A stretch of 64,000 nucleotides of DNA from Pedobacter sp. BMA (GCF_001027745.1 NZ_LECU01000003.1:186001-250000); one strand, 5' to 3'; counted from the first letter of the stretch, positions 36,167-44,390 are shown. Made by a program: numbers and translations. Notes: a model not told the origin generated them from the sequence alone.

Positions 36167-38026
36167 ATGCGCTCTAAGTTTTTTCTATCTCTAACCATCC
36201 TAATTTGCATTACAGTTTTTTTATTTTCATGCAAAAAGGAAGTCCAAACCAACGTGATTCCGGCTACTCCCTTTGCCACAGCGGGCACTAATCAAAACCA
36301 GGTGGAACAGTTCCAGGTGAGCCTGAATGCAGATAGCTTGAAATCAAATCAAAGCGGGAGGTGGACGATTGAAAAAGGACTTATTGAAGATAATCTGGTT
36401 TATTTTTCAAACAGTAGCAGACCTGATTCGAAGTTTAATGGTTTGCCCGGCGAGACTTATACTTTGAGATGGACCGTTAGTGGCGTCAATCCTTCAGAAT
36501 CCAGGGTTCAGATCAGCTTTAAGCCCATGAAGGTGGAAATTACCAATGCTTCTCCTCAAAACAGCACCAAACTTTACTTGATTGGAACAATGTACAGAGG
36601 CGGAAAATGGACAGTAGAGGGACAATACGCCAGAATGCTCAATCAGATCCACGGCGGAACGGTAATCGATGTGATTAATTCTCCTTCAATTGAATTTCAA
36701 TCTTATGCTAATACCAGCTACAAGCTTACTTGGACATCTTATTATGGAAGCAAATCAGCGTCAGCGAGCATAGAATTTAAAAGTGGTGAATACCTGGAAA
36801 GTGAGGCCCTAGCGGACTTACAGCTTGATCCAAGCTCCTATCGTGTGAAATATGAAAACGGGCACATCACCAGACTCAATCTTGCAGCCAGTGGAATTGC
36901 ATGGATTTTATCAGATACGCTTCAACATCCTGCCCTGCAGGCTTTGAAATATTTAAAAGAACTCGATTTAAGCGGAAGTGCAACTTATATCTTTCCCAGG
37001 CTGATTGGAGAAAAATTCCGCTCACTTGAATACCTGAATATAGAGAGTACGCCCTGCCCTGAGTTTGCAGACAACATCGGCAATCTCAAAAAGCTTAAAA
37101 AGCTCATCATTGGGCATGGGATGTACGGTATTCAAATTGTTAGCCTGCCCGAAAGTTTTGGAAACCTGGAAAGTCTGGAATACTTCTATGCCACTGCATC
37201 CGGACTGCGGTATCTGCCTTTTAGTTTCGGCAAGCTTAAAAAATTAAAATATCTGGAAGCCTATTTGAATCCCCTTAGCGAACTACCCTGGGATATCGGA
37301 GAGCTCAGTGACCTGGAGGTGATGATGATCAGCTCAGCATCAGCTATGCCTTCCTCGATCACTAAACTGAGTAAACTCAGACGGCTTTATTATGTATCGA
37401 GTACATCTTCAGATGCCATTCCCGCTAATTTTGATAACCTGACAAGTCTGGACTCTTTGACCCTGCAATCTAAATTCAGCTCGATACCAAACAGCTTTGG
37501 AAATTTAAATATCTCTCAGCTTGAGCTAAATGCGACAAACATTACATCAGTACCCGAAAGCTTTGGAAATTTAAAGAATTTGCGATCGTTAATCCTTGGC
37601 GGCAAGTTTAAAACTTTGCCAGCAGGTTTGGGGAACTTAAGCAACGTGACTTCTGTATGGATACAAAGTTTAGACCTGGAGAGTTTACCTGATCGAATCG
37701 GCGATCTCAAAAAACTCACTTACATTAATGTTCAATCTACTAAAATCAAAACTTTGCCCTCCTCTATCGGAGATCTTCCTGAGCTGACTGAAGTGAGGTT
37801 TGATGGTAATCAGATTGAGAGCATTCCGCCTAACTTTTTCAACCTCAAAAAGCTAAGAACCGCCTATTTTACATCCAATAAAATTTCGGCTATCTCAGAC
37901 GATTTTGCCAAATTAGCCAATACCCTGGTGATTTTGAATGTAGCTGGCAATAACTTCCCAGTTTCGGATGGTATAAAACTCAAACAGCTTCTGCCGAGAA
38001 CTGCTGTAACGACAGGTTATTATTAA
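36167..38026 (+). CDS. Leucine-rich-repeat lipoprotein
   Basis: A 619-residue exported protein. SPII signal ends FLFSCKK with Cys22. Residues about 30-215 form two beta-sandwich-like domains (GETYTLRWTVSG and TSYKLTWTSYYGSKSAS are parallel). From about 240 to 600 there are around 14 leucine-rich repeats of 22-24 residues of the plant/bacterial type (LPESFGNLESLEYFY, LPDRIGDLKKLTYINV, LPSSIGDLPELTEVRF). Likely surface-exposed and used for protein binding. Divergent from the kelch lipoprotein. Confidence 0.88.
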   Translation: MRSKFFLSLTILICITVFLFSCKKEVQTNVIPATPFATAGTNQNQVEQFQVSLNADSLKSNQSGRWTIEKGLIEDNLVYFSNSSRPDSKFNGLPGETYTLRWTVSGVNPSESRVQISFKPMKVEITNASPQNSTKLYLIGTMYRGGKWTVEGQYARMLNQIHGGTVIDVINSPSIEFQSYANTSYKLTWTSYYGSKSASASIEFKSGEYLESEALADLQLDPSSYRVKYENGHITRLNLAASGIAWILSDTLQHPALQALKYLKELDLSGSATYIFPRLIGEKFRSLEYLNIESTPCPEFADNIGNLKKLKKLIIGHGMYGIQIVSLPESFGNLESLEYFYATASGLRYLPFSFGKLKKLKYLEAYLNPLSELPWDIGELSDLEVMMISSASAMPSSITKLSKLRRLYYVSSTSSDAIPANFDNLTSLDSLTLQSKFSSIPNSFGNLNISQLELNATNITSVPESFGNLKNLRSLILGGKFKTLPAGLGNLSNVTSVWIQSLDLESLPDRIGDLKKLTYINVQSTKIKTLPSSIGDLPELTEVRFDGNQIESIPPNFFNLKKLRTAYFTSNKISAISDDFAKLANTLVILNVAGNNFPVSDGIKLKQLLPRTAVTTGYY

Positions 38027-38132
38027 CAGTTGATTTCTTTTGAGAACAGTATGTACTCAGGTACGCTTATTAAATTTTTCAAGGCTGAAGGTGGCTTCAA
38101 TGCCGTTGAAATGCACACCGAATTTTATTTTG

Positions 38133-38146
38133 TTGATTATTATCAA
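38133..38146. promoter_or_regulatory. FNR-type box TTGATTATTATCAA
   Basis: TTGAT-N4-ATCAA is a perfect match to the FNR consensus. A second, slightly degenerate copy (38155-38168) is centred exactly 22 bp downstream, i.e. on the same face of the helix. The regulator at 38650 has the E-x-x-S-R recognition-helix residues expected to read TTGAT. Confidence 0.5.
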
Positions 38147-38154
38147 TAAAACCG

Positions 38155-38168
38155 TTGACTATAGTCAT
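38155..38168. promoter_or_regulatory. Second FNR-type box TTGACTATAGTCAT
   Basis: It contains the perfect 12-base palindrome TGACTATAGTCA (38156-38167). Half-sites TTGAC and GTCAT differ from the first box by one or two bases. It lies 53 bp before the first candidate microprotein. Confidence 0.42.
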
Positions 38169-38221
38169 GGGATATCAGCGGAACTTTGATCAATTTCGGT
38201 TTAAATTAACCTAAGAATATC

Positions 38222-38368
38222 ATGAAAACTGCATTTGCTCCGGAAAAGCCAATCCGGAGGTCTATCACCACCACCGGCTGTTTGCATCCTGAAGTGCCCG
38301 ATGGGCAGGCTTCCCGGAGGTTTACACAGGTTTATTCAGCTCCCTATCTCCGTAACCACTCAAACTAA
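38222..38368 (+). CDS. Candidate 48-residue microprotein
   Basis: ATG at 38222, TAA at 38366-38368. The product is basic and rich in Arg, Ser, Thr and Pro (MKTAFAPEKPIRRSITTTGC at the start), with no signal or membrane helix. It stands just downstream of two FNR-type boxes and 9 bp before the next small frame. No homology recognised. It could be chance: the stretch is only 147 bases. The region 38027-38221 upstream holds only the boxes. Confidence 0.3.
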   Translation: MKTAFAPEKPIRRSITTTGCLHPEVPDGQASRRFTQVYSAPYLRNHSN

Positions 38369-38377
38369 GGAGGCAAA

Positions 38378-38581
38378 ATGAGTCATGTAATCACGGTATT
38401 GTTTCGCTATTGCGGGCTGGCATCGGGTTTAGTTTCATTTATTTGGTGTAAATTGCGCCTTCGTTTCCAGCGGCTTAACCCTGAAGAACTTTCCTGGATT
38501 TTAGCGGGACTGGCCCTGCTGGGTGTTGCATTTTACTCCAACCTTCTGAACTCATCGCTCAGGGAGCTTTTTGTAAGGTGA
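38378..38581 (+). CDS. Candidate 67-residue membrane microprotein
   Basis: ATG at 38378 with a strong Shine-Dalgarno sequence (AAGGAGG at 38367-38373), uncommon in this phylum. The product has two hydrophobic segments (about 3-22 and 40-56) separated by a basic loop (CKLRLRFQRL). It lies 69 bp upstream of the receiver-Crp gene on the same strand. Unknown function. The ribosome site is the main evidence. Confidence 0.4.
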   Translation: MSHVITVLFRYCGLASGLVSFIWCKLRLRFQRLNPEELSWILAGLALLGVAFYSNLLNSSLRELFVR

Positions 38582-38649
38582 GCGGGAAACAAACAATCAT
38601 CTTTATCATTTTCGGGGACTACCGTCCTCTGGATTCAAAAAGTAAGTAA

Positions 38650-39711
38650 ATGGAAGGATCCAGGATCTTAATTATCGTTAGTAACATTGAGTTAAGCTCG
38701 AAGATTGCGGATATTTTAACCGTAGGCAAGTACTATGCTGAGGTTACTGCCGACGGGAAAAAAGCGGTGGAGCTAATCCGGAACCATCCTTTCGACCTGA
38801 TCATCTGCGGCATTCCACTTAACGGCATCGATGGCTTTGCCGTGCTCAGAACAACCAATAAATTTATGGAGACTTCGGGCATCGGTTTCATTATGCTTTT
38901 AGAGGAAGCGGAAGCTAACCGCACCCGGAAAGCGATGGAGCTTGGGGCAGATGGTTTTATTATGCATCCTTTTGATGATGTAGAGTTGCTGAACCTGGTT
39001 GAGGTACGCTTGCGGAAGCGGCGGTTTCAACATGAGCAATTCCTGCGTGAGCGGCTTCAACTCAAACGCATGAGCAATATCAGCGACATTATGGGCTGGC
39101 TGGGTTCGCGTTTAGAGAAGTTCCCGGTTAAAACCTATAAAAAGAACCAGCCCCTTTATCATCAGGGCGAGCGACAAACGGGTCTGCATTTTGTGAAGCA
39201 CGGGCGGGTTAAAACCTTCCGCAGCAATGAAACCGGACAACATATTATTACCGCCATATATGGGGCGGGTGCTTATTTCGGCATTGAGTCGTTAACTCTG
39301 GGTTATGAAACGCTGGATAGCGCGGAAGCACTGGAAGCGGTTCAGGTGGTGACTATCCCCAATAGGGAGCTGCAGGAGATGATCATGGAATACCCTGACC
39401 TCTTGCGGATCTTCGTGAAGGACCTGTCAATTGCGGTAAACCAGCTGAGCGAAAGGGTGGTGGATATTGCCCATCACTCTGTGCGCAAAAGGGTAGCCAA
39501 CGCGATACTGAGCCTGAGCATTGCAGAGGAAAATAGTGAACGCAGCCGGAAACTATCGCTATCGCGGAATGACCTGGCCAGTTTTGCCGGTGTAGCTGCT
39601 GAAACCCTCAGTCGTGTGCTGAGTGAGCTCACAAAAGAGGGCTTTATTAAAAAGGAAGGCAATGATATTCTTATCGGACATGCCGAGGGATTGGCCACCA
39701 TTAAAAATTAG
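38650..39711 (+). CDS. Degenerate receiver domain fused to Crp/Fnr-type regulator
   Basis: A 353-residue protein. Residues 1-120 have the receiver fold (DLIICGIPLNGIDGF, LGADGFIMHPFDD), but the active-site residues are gone: the acidic pair is S11/N12, the phospho-acceptor position is G54, the conserved Thr is L83 and the Lys is H105. Residues about 140-275 are a cyclic-nucleotide-binding-like domain (YHQGERQTGLHFVKHGRVK), and 290-345 a Crp-type helix-turn-helix with recognition helix AETLSRVLSEL, whose E, S and R match FNR. It probably responds to a ligand or partner rather than phosphorylation. FNR-type boxes lie about 500 bp upstream. Convergent with the gene at 39731. Confidence 0.88.
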   Translation: MEGSRILIIVSNIELSSKIADILTVGKYYAEVTADGKKAVELIRNHPFDLIICGIPLNGIDGFAVLRTTNKFMETSGIGFIMLLEEAEANRTRKAMELGADGFIMHPFDDVELLNLVEVRLRKRRFQHEQFLRERLQLKRMSNISDIMGWLGSRLEKFPVKTYKKNQPLYHQGERQTGLHFVKHGRVKTFRSNETGQHIITAIYGAGAYFGIESLTLGYETLDSAEALEAVQVVTIPNRELQEMIMEYPDLLRIFVKDLSIAVNQLSERVVDIAHHSVRKRVANAILSLSIAEENSERSRKLSLSRNDLASFAGVAAETLSRVLSELTKEGFIKKEGNDILIGHAEGLATIKN

Positions 39712-39730
39712 GAAGATTTTCATCAAGTTC

Positions 39731-40306
39731 TCAATGCTCCACATAGGCTGCATATACTGCGGGCGATAAGCGCTTCGTCAATCCCGGATAAGCGCGCTCG
39801 AGATAACCTTTGCGGGCAACTGCATTATCCAGCCTGAATAAATGTGAGATGTGTTCTAATCCACTCACCGCTTTTGGATAGAGCAAATGGCTGAATAAGC
39901 GGTTAATAATGGGATATTGCACAGCACCTGCTTCTAGTGCTTTGGCATCGAGGATCAGCAATCGCGACGACTCCAGGGTTTCGATCTGCATGTTCTGCGC
40001 GCTGAAGCGGTCGCTGATGAGTATGCTTCCCGACACCCCAATCCAGATGTCCTGGCGATACAGTTCATTCATTGTAAACCCGTTGATCAGTCCTTCACTT
40101 ACAATGATGAACTGATCAGGGGCTAACTTAGAGAGCGCAATTACAGTGCCTTTTGTTAATTGTTCAAAGCGGGTACAACTGTAGAGAAATCGCAGGGCTT
40201 CCGAGTGCTGGTGGTTATCAATAACAGGTGAAAATAGCTGCAGAAAATCTCTTAAGTTCATGACAGGGGCTGCCTGATGCGTAGTTTTTCCTGGGTTGGT
40301 TATCAT
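39731..40306 (-). CDS. Crp/Fnr-like sensor protein lacking its DNA-binding helix
   Basis: 191 residues (or 176 if it starts at the ATG at 40261, MNLRDFLQLF). The cyclic-nucleotide-binding-like beta roll covers about 25-135. The C-terminal part, YLERAYPGLTKRLSPAVYAAYVEH, aligns with the entry to the helix-turn-helix in Bacteroidota Crp proteins (usually ...YPGLLQRVPQKYIASYLGI...) but stops there, so the recognition helix is absent. The gene may be a truncated regulator or an adapted ligand-binding protein. It ends 19 bp from the receiver-Crp gene, tail to tail. Confidence 0.7.
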   Translation of the reverse strand: MITNPGKTTHQAAPVMNLRDFLQLFSPVIDNHQHSEALRFLYSCTRFEQLTKGTVIALSKLAPDQFIIVSEGLINGFTMNELYRQDIWIGVSGSILISDRFSAQNMQIETLESSRLLILDAKALEAGAVQYPIINRLFSHLLYPKAVSGLEHISHLFRLDNAVARKGYLERAYPGLTKRLSPAVYAAYVEH

Positions 40307-40471
40307 TTGTTGTCAATATTTGTTTTCAATAGGGTAAACAAATATTAAAAATGTATCATGAACCGCTCATGATTTTAAACAAGCGGGAAATTGATTGTAG
40401 TCAAAATTTCACAACCAATGAGAATAAAGAAAAGAAGTGTATTCGGATAGCTGGATTAGAACCAAACGATA

Positions 40472-41476
40472 TTATGAAGCTATATGAGCATCAAGCGCTC
40501 CTATCCTCTTCACTACATCGACTAACCTGCTGCTGTATCCAAACTCATTATCGTACCAGCCTACCACTTTAACCATATCACCAACGATAGAGGTTAATAG
40601 TGAATCAAATACGCATGAATGTGGGTTATCAATTACATCGATGGATACAATCGGATCTTCGGTATACTGAATAATATTTTTTAGATCGCCTTCTGCGGCG
40701 GTCTGAAATGCAGCATTGATTTCTTCAATGGTGGTTTTGCTTTTCAGCAGGCAGGTAAAATCGGTGAGTGATCCGTTCAATACCGGTACGCGAATGCCCG
40801 CTCCCCCTAAACGTCCATCTAATTCAGGAAAAATATGGGTAATGGCTTTTGCTGCTCCTGTGGTAGTGGGAATAATGGATGATGAGGCTGCCCTGGCCCT
40901 GCGCAAATCTTTGTGATTGGCATCATGCAGGTTCTGATCGCCCGTCATCGAGTGGATGGTGGTGATATAACCTTCTTCAACCCCCCAGTTATCATTCAGG
41001 ATCTTGATCATGGGCGCAATGTTATTGGTAGTACAGCTGGCATTGGAAAGCACTGTAGCAGTCAAATCAATCTGATCATCGTTTACTCCAAGCACCACCA
41101 TAGGGATATCATCTGCCGCTGGCGCTGAAATCAATACTTGTCTGGCACCTGCTTCTATGTGCTTTTCAGCTGCCTCACGGGTAAGGTTTCTGCCTGTACA
41201 ATCGACCACCAGATCGACCCTTAAAGCCGACCAGGGTAATTCTTCGGCATTCTGAATTGAAAACACAGGTATTGTGGTGCCATTTAACACCAGGGCATCG
41301 GGTTTTGCACAGACATTGCCTGAGAATACCCCATGAACAGAATCATACTTAAATAGATGAGCCATGGTTTTAGCGTCAGCCAAGTCGTTGATTGCCACAA
41401 CTTCAAATCCCTCGGCTACTGCAAGGCGAAGAAAAGTTCTTCCTATCCTACCAAACCCATTTACTGCTATTCTCAT
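40472..41476 (-). CDS. gapA: Glyceraldehyde-3-phosphate dehydrogenase, type I
   Basis: A 334-residue glycolytic enzyme. NAD-binding start MRIAVNGFGRIGRTFLRLA, catalytic Cys in ASCTTNNIAP (about 151-160), TGAAKAITHIFPELDGRLGG (about 208) and C-terminal WYDNEFGYSSRLVD are standard. With pgk in the same window it gives two consecutive glycolysis steps, but the genes are 7 kb apart and separately transcribed. Confidence 0.97.
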   Translation of the reverse strand: MRIAVNGFGRIGRTFLRLAVAEGFEVVAINDLADAKTMAHLFKYDSVHGVFSGNVCAKPDALVLNGTTIPVFSIQNAEELPWSALRVDLVVDCTGRNLTREAAEKHIEAGARQVLISAPAADDIPMVVLGVNDDQIDLTATVLSNASCTTNNIAPMIKILNDNWGVEEGYITTIHSMTGDQNLHDANHKDLRRARAASSSIIPTTTGAAKAITHIFPELDGRLGGAGIRVPVLNGSLTDFTCLLKSKTTIEEINAAFQTAAEGDLKNIIQYTEDPIVSIDVIDNPHSCVFDSLLTSIVGDMVKVVGWYDNEFGYSSRLVDVVKRIGALDAHIAS

Positions 41477-41495
41477 TTGCTTCGTAATTATTGTG

Positions 41496-41503
41496 CGAAA
41501 TTA
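41496..41503 (-). promoter_or_regulatory. -7-like box TAATTTCG of gapA
   Basis: Minus-strand TAATTTCGCA lies 19 bases before the gapA ATG. It shares the TAnnTTCGCA form with boxes before spt, the wza-like and upxY-like genes. Confidence 0.35.
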
Positions 41504-41530
41504 GCATTAATTTAAGAAAGAATGTACTTG

Positions 41531-41600
41531 CAAGATTGAGCATGGTATATGGAGCGTGGAAGATGGAAAATTGATGATGGAAAGGTGGAATGAGTGGATG
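41531..41600. repeat. Degenerate GGAAGATGGAAA repeat
   Basis: Imperfect purine-rich units (ATGGAGCGTGGAAGATGGAA, TGATGATGGAAAGGTGGAAT) in the spacer between gapA and the WecA-like gene. Same family of sequence as 53100-53150 and 53341-53409. Confidence 0.4.
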
Positions 41601-41618
41601 ATAAATCGCGTAAAATTA

Positions 41619-42695
41619 TCAGATCTTTTTCCGTATCAGCCTTAAAGTAATCAATCCATTGAAAACCATGCAAAACACGATGATCAGAATAATCAGGGTG
41701 AAGTTCCCCAGATTTTGCAAGAGCACTACCGCAGCAACAATTCCTGTGTTAAGCCCGGCGGTAAGGATAACAATCCGGTTGGGCTTATATCCCAGTTGTT
41801 CGAGACGGTGATGAATATGGTTCCGGTCGCCCCTGAACGGAGATTTACGGCTCAGAATTCTGATGGTAAAAACCCTTAGAGAGTCGAAAATAGGCACCAC
41901 TAAAATGGCTACTGCAATAGCCGGGGCAGAATAGAATTTAGGATGAACGTAGGGCGTAAACTTATTGAGTTCGATGAACCTGATGGCCAATGCCGCTGAC
42001 ACCAAACCAATGATGAGCGCACCTGTATCTCCCATAAAAATCTTTGCAGGGAACCAGTTGTACTTTAAAAACCCTGCAATGGCGCCTGCCAGGGCAAAAG
42101 CAATCGCCGCGTAACAAACCTCACCCATTATGGTGAATAGCAATCCAAAAGCCAGGTTAGCCAAAATGCCGATTGTACCCGCTAATCCATCTATGCCATC
42201 GATCAGGTTGAAAGCATTGTTCAGAAATATGATCAATACAATGGAAAATAGTGCACCTGCTAATGCCGGTATGTCGCCAATACCCAGCACCCCATATAAA
42301 CTGGTTAGCCGGAAAGCTCCGAAAAACACGAGGATAAATGCCACAGAAATCTGCAACAGGAATTTAGTACTGGTATTGGTACCATGCACATCGTCTTTGA
42401 GTCCCAGGGCGGCCAAAATGATACAGGAAGCGATGAGGAAGTTGGCATCCTTAAAGCTGATCACAGCAGAGAAAAGCAGAATGGAAAGGGTAAAGCTTCC
42501 TACGATCGCTAAACCGCCGAGCCTTGAGATGTTTCGCTTATGGTTTTTACGGTGAAGGTCGTTTTTATCGAATAACCTATATTTTAAAGCGGTGTATATG
42601 ATGCTGGGTACACTTAAGATCACAATGGAAAATGCCAGTATGAAAATGGCAATGTAAAAGTACTCTGGATGTGATGACAGTATATCTTTAAACAA
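41619..42695 (-). CDS. WecA/MraY-family undecaprenyl-phosphate sugar-1-phosphate transferase
   Basis: A 358-residue membrane enzyme with about ten helices. The catalytic Asp pair is in LGLKDDVHGT, the NLIDGIDGLAG motif lies at about 162, MGDTGALIIG at about 215 and the HIHHRLEQLGY loop near the end. It attaches a sugar phosphate to undecaprenyl phosphate at the inner membrane, starting a polysaccharide repeat unit. It is close to, but on the opposite strand from, the polysaccharide export genes at 48839, for which it could be the initiating enzyme. Confidence 0.92.
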   Translation of the reverse strand: MFKDILSSHPEYFYIAIFILAFSIVILSVPSIIYTALKYRLFDKNDLHRKNHKRNISRLGGLAIVGSFTLSILLFSAVISFKDANFLIASCIILAALGLKDDVHGTNTSTKFLLQISVAFILVFFGAFRLTSLYGVLGIGDIPALAGALFSIVLIIFLNNAFNLIDGIDGLAGTIGILANLAFGLLFTIMGEVCYAAIAFALAGAIAGFLKYNWFPAKIFMGDTGALIIGLVSAALAIRFIELNKFTPYVHPKFYSAPAIAVAILVVPIFDSLRVFTIRILSRKSPFRGDRNHIHHRLEQLGYKPNRIVILTAGLNTGIVAAVVLLQNLGNFTLIILIIVFCMVFNGLITLRLIRKKI

Positions 42696-42726
42696 AACGG
42701 GAACGGTTACTTAACAAATATATTGA

Positions 42727-42825
42727 TTACTTTTTTGCCTGATCAAAAAAGTAACAAAAAAATCAAGGCCTGACTTTCTTTACTTTTTTGCCTGATCAAA
42801 AAAGTAACAAAAAAATCAAGGCTTG
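42727..42825. repeat. Two 46-bp direct repeats, each with an internal hairpin
   Basis: Copies at 42727-42772 and 42780-42825 are identical except for one base (C at 42770, T at 42823), with a 53-bp period. Each opens with an inverted repeat: ACTTTTTTG and CAAAAAAGT around a 6-base loop (CCTGAT), then AACAAAAAAATCAAGGC. It lies between the WecA-like gene and the GT2 gene. The remaining part of 42696-43020 shows nothing coding. Confidence 0.85.
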
Positions 42826-43020
42826 CATCCTTTCTTGTAAAAACCGGCGAATCGCTGAAGGCGGCAGGCTTCAGGCTCTCCCCCTTCACCTCCCCATCTC
42901 ATCACTTAACCCTGCCTTGGACAGTAGAAATTTGAATGGAATTGCAAAGCGCTTCTTGGTTTTTCCTGCGAAAATTTGCTATGCCGGATAGCAGGGCGGA
43001 GATAGCGAGCGCGTAAGCAA

Positions 43021-43080
43021 TACGATCTTAAACTATACGATCTTAAACCATCCGATTTTAAAACTATACGATCTTAAAGA
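43021..43080. repeat. Four tandem 14-16-bp units (TACGATCTTAAACTA)
   Basis: Units start at 43021, 43036, 43051 and 43067: TACGATCTTAAACTA, TACGATCTTAAACCA, TCCGATTTTAAAACTA and TACGATCTTAAAGA. The last unit directly abuts the stop codon of the GT2 gene at 43081. Confidence 0.85.
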
Positions 43081-43821
43081 TTATCCAAACTGCTTCAGTT
43101 TACTTAGCTTTTTTAGTACCAGCGCGAATACTGGGTTCGGAAGGCCATTGCGTTTCATGGCTTTGTAATCATCTAGCAAAGCGTTAAATAGGCTTTTGAT
43201 GGATCCGTTACTTACACCGCCTATACGCATGTTCACCATCAGCTGTGGCAAGTAATGTGCTTTAAGGTTGTTCTTATAGAGAAACCTTAAGATTAATTCG
43301 TAATCGGCAGCTGTACCTAAGTCCAGCGAGTAGTTTCCATGCTTTTCGAACAATGTTCTTTTCAGGTACAGTGTTGGGTGTGCGGGCATCCAGCCTTTCT
43401 CCAAATCGCTGCTGGTGGCTTGTTTCGATTTCCATTTGCGGATGATCTTTCCTGATGAAGGATGCACATAATGAAGATCGCCGTAGAGCGCATCGATTTC
43501 TTCAGCGTTAAATGCCTCTGCTACCTGCGCTAAAATCTCCGGACCGGCCAGGGTATCGTCGGCATTAAGTATTCCTACGATATCGCCAGTTGATTTTGCA
43601 ATGCCTTTATTAATCGCATCGTACAATCCACGGTCGCTTTCAGAAACAAAATAACTGATCTGGTTTTTATGCTGGTCTATAATCTTTAGTGTTCCATCGG
43701 TTGATCCGCCATCGATCACGATATATTCGACATCAGGATGCGTTTGCGCAAAGACCGATTGAAAACAGTCTTCAAGATACGCTTCTCCGTTATATACTAC
43801 CGTGATGAGGGATATTTTCAT
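43081..43821 (-). CDS. Glycosyltransferase family 2
   Basis: About 246 residues from the ATG at 43821 (MKISLITVVYNGEAYLED). GT-A fold with VVYNGE (8-13), DGGSTDGT (about 39-46), DRGLYDAINKGI and the DxD-type NADDT (about 87-91). WcaA-like enzymes of this class build exopolysaccharide repeats. Its first 32 bases overlap the 3' end of the paralogue-A gene, suggesting coupling to that array. Confidence 0.9.
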   Translation of the reverse strand: MKISLITVVYNGEAYLEDCFQSVFAQTHPDVEYIVIDGGSTDGTLKIIDQHKNQISYFVSESDRGLYDAINKGIAKSTGDIVGILNADDTLAGPEILAQVAEAFNAEEIDALYGDLHYVHPSSGKIIRKWKSKQATSSDLEKGWMPAHPTLYLKRTLFEKHGNYSLDLGTAADYELILRFLYKNNLKAHYLPQLMVNMRIGGVSNGSIKSLFNALLDDYKAMKRNGLPNPVFALVLKKLSKLKQFG

Positions 43822-44221
43822 GTTGAAACTGATGCCACTTTCGTTTCTTAGCAAAAACCGCAGCGAGGGTAAATATAGCTAATAGTGAGATATTATCGTC
43901 CAGAGAACAGTTGTCTACACTGAAATAGGATAATTCGCCTATATCTCCAGCGGATTGCGTTCTATAAACTGTTCCGTCAAGTTCGTTGATAATCGTACAG
44001 GTTCCGTAACTACCGGCACTGCACCTTCCTGTGTTATTGGTATAGCCATCGGCATTTCCATCATGGTCGAAGTCGTTCAGAAAGTAAGGCACACCAGCAT
44101 GATATTTAAAATCAGGTGTCGTCCAGATGCGTAAGCCTAATCTGCAGCCATAGACGGGCGTATCAGGTAAGGCATATAGTGGGATGAATAAGAGCGGGAT
44201 GATTAAGTTTAACTTTTTCAT
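43790..44221 (-). CDS. Array paralogue A: small exported protein with C-terminal sorting-like tail
   Basis: 143 residues. Signal peptide about 1-19 (MKKLNLIIPLLFIPLYALPD), then YGCRLGLRIWTTP: Cys immediately after the signal, as in all seven array members. The middle is Gly/Asn/Asp-rich, with an Asp-rich FDHDGNADG stretch resembling a calcium loop. The tail is NCSLDDN, a hydrophobic helix (ISLLAIFTLAAVFA) and KKRK. It carries a longer cytoplasmic extension (WHQFQHENIPHHGSI), which overlaps the next gene. Function unknown. Confidence 0.72.
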   Translation of the reverse strand: MKKLNLIIPLLFIPLYALPDTPVYGCRLGLRIWTTPDFKYHAGVPYFLNDFDHDGNADGYTNNTGRCSAGSYGTCTIINELDGTVYRTQSAGDIGELSYFSVDNCSLDDNISLLAIFTLAAVFAKKRKWHQFQHENIPHHGSI

Positions 44222-44390
44222 AAGCTAAAGAATTAATCATGAAGTGAAGATATTTTTTTTTGGTCAAAATTGCAAGAGTGTTAGAAGGCATCTTCGGAAA
44301 ACCGCCTCCTTGCCAGGTCTAAGGGGATTTTCGTGTGAAAAAGCGGGTTTAAATGGGTATTGACTGCGTTTTCTTTGGTTTTACCCAAAC

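Noticed and set aside
40351..40572. 73-residue forward frame between the Crp-like gene and gapA
   Set aside because: More than a third overlaps the gapA end on the opposite strand; composition is unlike a protein.
42788..42991. 67-residue frame opening with KSNKKIKA-like residues
   Set aside because: It is encoded largely by the 46-bp spacer repeat and runs against the surrounding layout.
43021..43080. Possible CRISPR remnant
   Set aside because: The units are contiguous 14-16-mers without unique spacers, and no cas genes are near.
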